A stretch of 64,000 bases of DNA. It comes from Marinifilum breve (lineage in GTDB: Bacteria; Bacteroidota; Bacteroidia; Bacteroidales; Marinifilaceae). The notes beneath the pieces are model-generated. The model had not been told where the DNA came from, ran no database searches, and worked only from the letters and a program-made list of their open reading frames with translations. Both the position numbers and the translations under genes were made by a program. The stretch lies in the NCBI RefSeq assembly GCF_003202155.1, contig NZ_QFLI01000010.1, forward strand, positions 124,001 through 188,000, written 5' to 3'. Below are positions 61,742-64,000 of the stretch, one piece after another; positions within the stretch are counted from its first letter, which is position 1, and each line of letters starts with the position of its first letter.

Positions 61742-64000
61742 CTAGTGTACGGAATAGTTTAATAAGAAGTTGCGATTATCACCTACATAAAGATTAAACG
61801 ATTTGTTGCCCGCTTTGGCAAAGCCAATTGAAAACTCGGTATTGCCCTTTAACGGGAAGCCGGAATGATTATTTCCTTTCAAATCAATCAAATAGATTTT
61901 ATTTTCGTTTTCGGTGCAGATGCCAATTTCTATTTTTCTTCTAGAGAACTTGTAAACATTGGGTCTGTAGCTAATTCCAGAATCGAATTTCTTCTCTAGC
62001 TTTTGATCTCCCGATGCATCGAAAATTTTAAGAAAATTGTAATCAGCAAATAGATATTCGTTCTTCCCATCGGAGTTAATATCGGCAGCCGTAAAGTAAT
62101 GTGCTTCCGATAACTGAGTGAAAGACTTTGATTCCACTTTACCATTAAAATAGATGTAGTGAATGGTTCCATTGGTATCGCTTGTCACCAGGCGATTATT
62201 TTGTTTTTCCAAATAAAAAGGATTGTTCTCTGATTTAGAGAATTGCTTTTTCAACTTCACTCTTTCAACACCACGACGGTTTAGTATGTACACTCTAAAC
62301 TTATCGGCATAAACAATGTAATCTTTGCCGCCAATTCTGAAGTGCTGGATTTCACATGTAATTGGATTTTCTGCTTTCTTAGGATTCCAACCTGTTATTA
62401 TCTTTCCTTCTTTTGAATAAGCATATACGCGCTGATCTTTACAAGGAATAAAAATACGGTAGTTCTTGTTCTTGTCGTAATCGAAAATGGCAATGCCACG
62501 AGCCGCTTCTGCTTTTAGGCGTACCGGATAATTTTTAACGTAGTTTCCGTTTCTGTCGATTAAGTGCAAATGATTTTTGGTTGCAAAAAGGTATTGCAGC
62601 TTGTTGTTTTTAAATAAATCAATCTGCTCAACCTTACCAACTATCTGCGAATCCAAATGCTTTTTCCATAGAATCCTTCCTGCTGGATTTACCAGGTAGA
62701 TTTGGTTCTGAATATCTTGCACAAAGATTTCGTTTTCTTTGGTATAGTGGTTTTTAACCAGGTAAGGCTTGTGGCGGAAACAAGTATCAATTCTTGATTC
62801 CCAATCGGTTTGTGGTGCCGACTCCAGAACCGGATCATACTCAATAAACAGATTGTTGTAAATTAAGTTTCTGTTCGAGCTCAATTGCAAGCCAACTGCC
62901 TGAAACTTGTTTACACTTTCCTTGTGGTTTTGTATTTCAGATTGAAGCTCTTCATTCAGAAAACTTGTGATAAAACGGTTTGCCTTCGGTGTTGAAGTGT
63001 AAAAGAAGAAGTTCGCTTTATTCGATAGATATTCCTTGTTTTCCTGGTAGTTTTGGTTGCTGTCCAAAGTTTTACCTAACACAGATTCCTGAATAAATTC
63101 AGACAATGCATTAATGCTTGGTCCCATTACCAAATAGTTATCGATAAAGGTGAAGTAAGCCGATGAGGCATCACTAAAGAAGCTGCCAAATAACTTTTCG
63201 GGAAGTCGATCTTCTGGTAATCGGTAAATGTCAAAAGAAGTTTCAGAATCGAGCTTGTAAGTTCTTTTGTAGTAGGATAGGGTTCGTTCTTGTTTTTTAG
63301 CAAAACCAAGAATAGGTTTTAACATCTTCTCTTTTGCAATACTGGCACTCTTTGTGCGGATTACAGTAAACTTTTTATCGGCATTTCCTTCTGCAAAGGC
63401 CAAACCTATTTCTTTATAGATGATCGAGAAAATGATCTCTTCAAAATCTTCACCCGTTTTCTTTTTCAGGTCATTAATGGCTTTCTGGTAATCGGAAAGT
63501 TTTCCCATTTGATCTAAAAACTTGCGATATTTTCCTTTGTGAAGCAGTGGATCATCAATGCCCAACACAGCCAAAACACCAGTTGTAGCTGGCAGAATGG
63601 ATTCCATTTCCATCTTTACAGGTTCTTGCTGTAAAAACAAGTTCATCAGGTTTCCTTGACTTGGATCGCTATAGGTAAATCCATTCAACAGGATGATTCT
63701 GTTTCTGAAGCTTAAATCCAGCTCGGTCCAGTTTCCGATGTTGGTATAATTGCGAATAAACTTGCTGTGTTCCTTGTTTAACGAGAAGGAAATTTGTTTT
63801 GGAAAAGTCTTTAAATTCAGGAAGATATTCGCATCAACATTTTTGCCAATGGTTCTTCTGATTTGTTCAAATCCTTTGGTTTTAGATATAGAATTATCAG
63901 TGCTTAATTGTCGAACCGAGTTTTCCAATAGTAGCATCGATCTGCTGGCCAGGAACAATCCTTTTGAGAAGGTAAAGTGCAGTTCTTTTTCCTTTTTACT
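61742..64000 (-). CDS. DUF3352/propeller-type protein, N-terminus beyond window
   Basis: The frame stays open to the window end (the codons after 63958 read GKSFTFHLEKEKKS backwards from the edge, without a stop), so the 5' end is missing. The visible ~750 residues split into a DUF3352-like region (LPATTGVLAVLGIDD, FTVIRTKSASIAKEK, YFTFIDNYLVMGPS) up to about 390, and then a propeller-like part with WRK/ILWKKH and TAADINSDGKNEYLFADYNFLKI blade motifs resembling PQQ/VCBS repeats. It is probably an envelope protein of unknown role. Confidence 0.65.
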   Translation of the reverse strand, partial: SKKEKELHFTFSKGLFLASRSMLLLENSVRQLSTDNSISKTKGFEQIRRTIGKNVDANIFLNLKTFPKQISFSLNKEHSKFIRNYTNIGNWTELDLSFRNRIILLNGFTYSDPSQGNLMNLFLQQEPVKMEMESILPATTGVLAVLGIDDPLLHKGKYRKFLDQMGKLSDYQKAINDLKKKTGEDFEEIIFSIIYKEIGLAFAEGNADKKFTVIRTKSASIAKEKMLKPILGFAKKQERTLSYYKRTYKLDSETSFDIYRLPEDRLPEKLFGSFFSDASSAYFTFIDNYLVMGPSINALSEFIQESVLGKTLDSNQNYQENKEYLSNKANFFFYTSTPKANRFITSFLNEELQSEIQNHKESVNKFQAVGLQLSSNRNLIYNNLFIEYDPVLESAPQTDWESRIDTCFRHKPYLVKNHYTKENEIFVQDIQNQIYLVNPAGRILWKKHLDSQIVGKVEQIDLFKNNKLQYLFATKNHLHLIDRNGNYVKNYPVRLKAEAARGIAIFDYDKNKNYRIFIPCKDQRVYAYSKEGKIITGWNPKKAENPITCEIQHFRIGGKDYIVYADKFRVYILNRRGVERVKLKKQFSKSENNPFYLEKQNNRLVTSDTNGTIHYIYFNGKVESKSFTQLSEAHYFTAADINSDGKNEYLFADYNFLKIFDASGDQKLEKKFDSGISYRPNVYKFSRRKIEIGICTENENKIYLIDLKGNNHSGFPLKGNTEFSIGFAKAGNKSFNLYVGDNRNFLLNYSVH

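Overview
The window looks like a chromosomal segment of a Bacteroidota bacterium, most likely a marine or anaerobic member of the Bacteroidales/Marinilabiliales side (this placement is inference). The evidence is an AT-rich sequence, sigma-ABfr type promoters (TTTG - about 19-20 bp - TAnnTTTG) that can be read before several genes, lipoproteins with an acidic run after the lipobox Cys, a PorZ-like type IX secretion protein, and Bacteroidota-specific families (DUF3098, DUF4834, DUF5723, DUF5018-like). No prophage, complete transposon or CRISPR array was found.

Layout. 1-2.3 kb: a truncated AraC regulator, a VOC protein, a HAD phosphatase and a thioredoxin-fold lipoprotein. 2.3-12.15 kb (minus strand): a probable cobalamin-uptake operon with a readable promoter, a cobalamin riboswitch, a BtuB-type TonB receptor, a BtuG-like propeller lipoprotein, a PKD-like lipoprotein and two paralogous LRR lipoproteins, closed by a terminator that lies inside the end of the convergent thioredoxin gene. 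12.4-18.2 kb: a KamA-family radical SAM enzyme behind a long structured leader, a U32 protein, a TlpA-like protein, a DUF2797 protein and ilvE. 18.2-23.6 kb (minus): ahpC-ahpF, a PLP aminotransferase, and an adenylate cyclase fused to an HD phosphohydrolase. 23.8-28.5 kb (plus): a universal stress protein, rdgB, porZ, recO and tRNA-Arg(CCU).

28.5-33.5 kb is an accessory stretch with visible decay: a FISUMP lipoprotein, the tail of an HxlR regulator lying head to head with a cupin/BFD gene that lacks its N-terminus, a YdhR-type gene with one in-frame TGA, a nitroreductase, a small membrane protein, an intact HxlR regulator and a YcaQ/AlkZ-type glycosylase. 33.6-40.9 kb holds a histidine kinase, a CysH-type reductase, two short-period repeat arrays, a class 1 isoprenoid-fold protein, a D-2-hydroxyacid dehydrogenase, a secreted protein, a truncated globin and a TM2 protein.

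40.9-44.9 kb is the conserved ftsX-DUF3098-uppP-truB-queA operon. 45-53 kb is a cell-surface polymer region: a flippase on one strand and, converging on it, YfhO, two CDP-glycerol glycerophosphotransferase-like proteins, a TagD-like cytidylyltransferase and an LpxL-like acyltransferase. Together these suggest a glycerol-phosphate polymer in a Gram-negative envelope. 53-57.4 kb: a C45-like Ntn hydrolase, a nitrilase-family amidase, glyS and a DUF4834 protein. 57.4-58.4 kb has no protein gene but is the most unusual stretch: a 23-bp palindromic array and three tandem ~185-bp units, each of which reads on the minus strand as a -7 box followed by about 90 nt and an intrinsic terminator. They are candidate tandem small RNAs whose body is antisense to a sequence that looks like a Bacteroidota translation-start region. 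58.4-64 kb: a DUF5723 outer-membrane protein with a lipoprotein partner, and a large DUF3352/propeller-like protein cut by the window edge.
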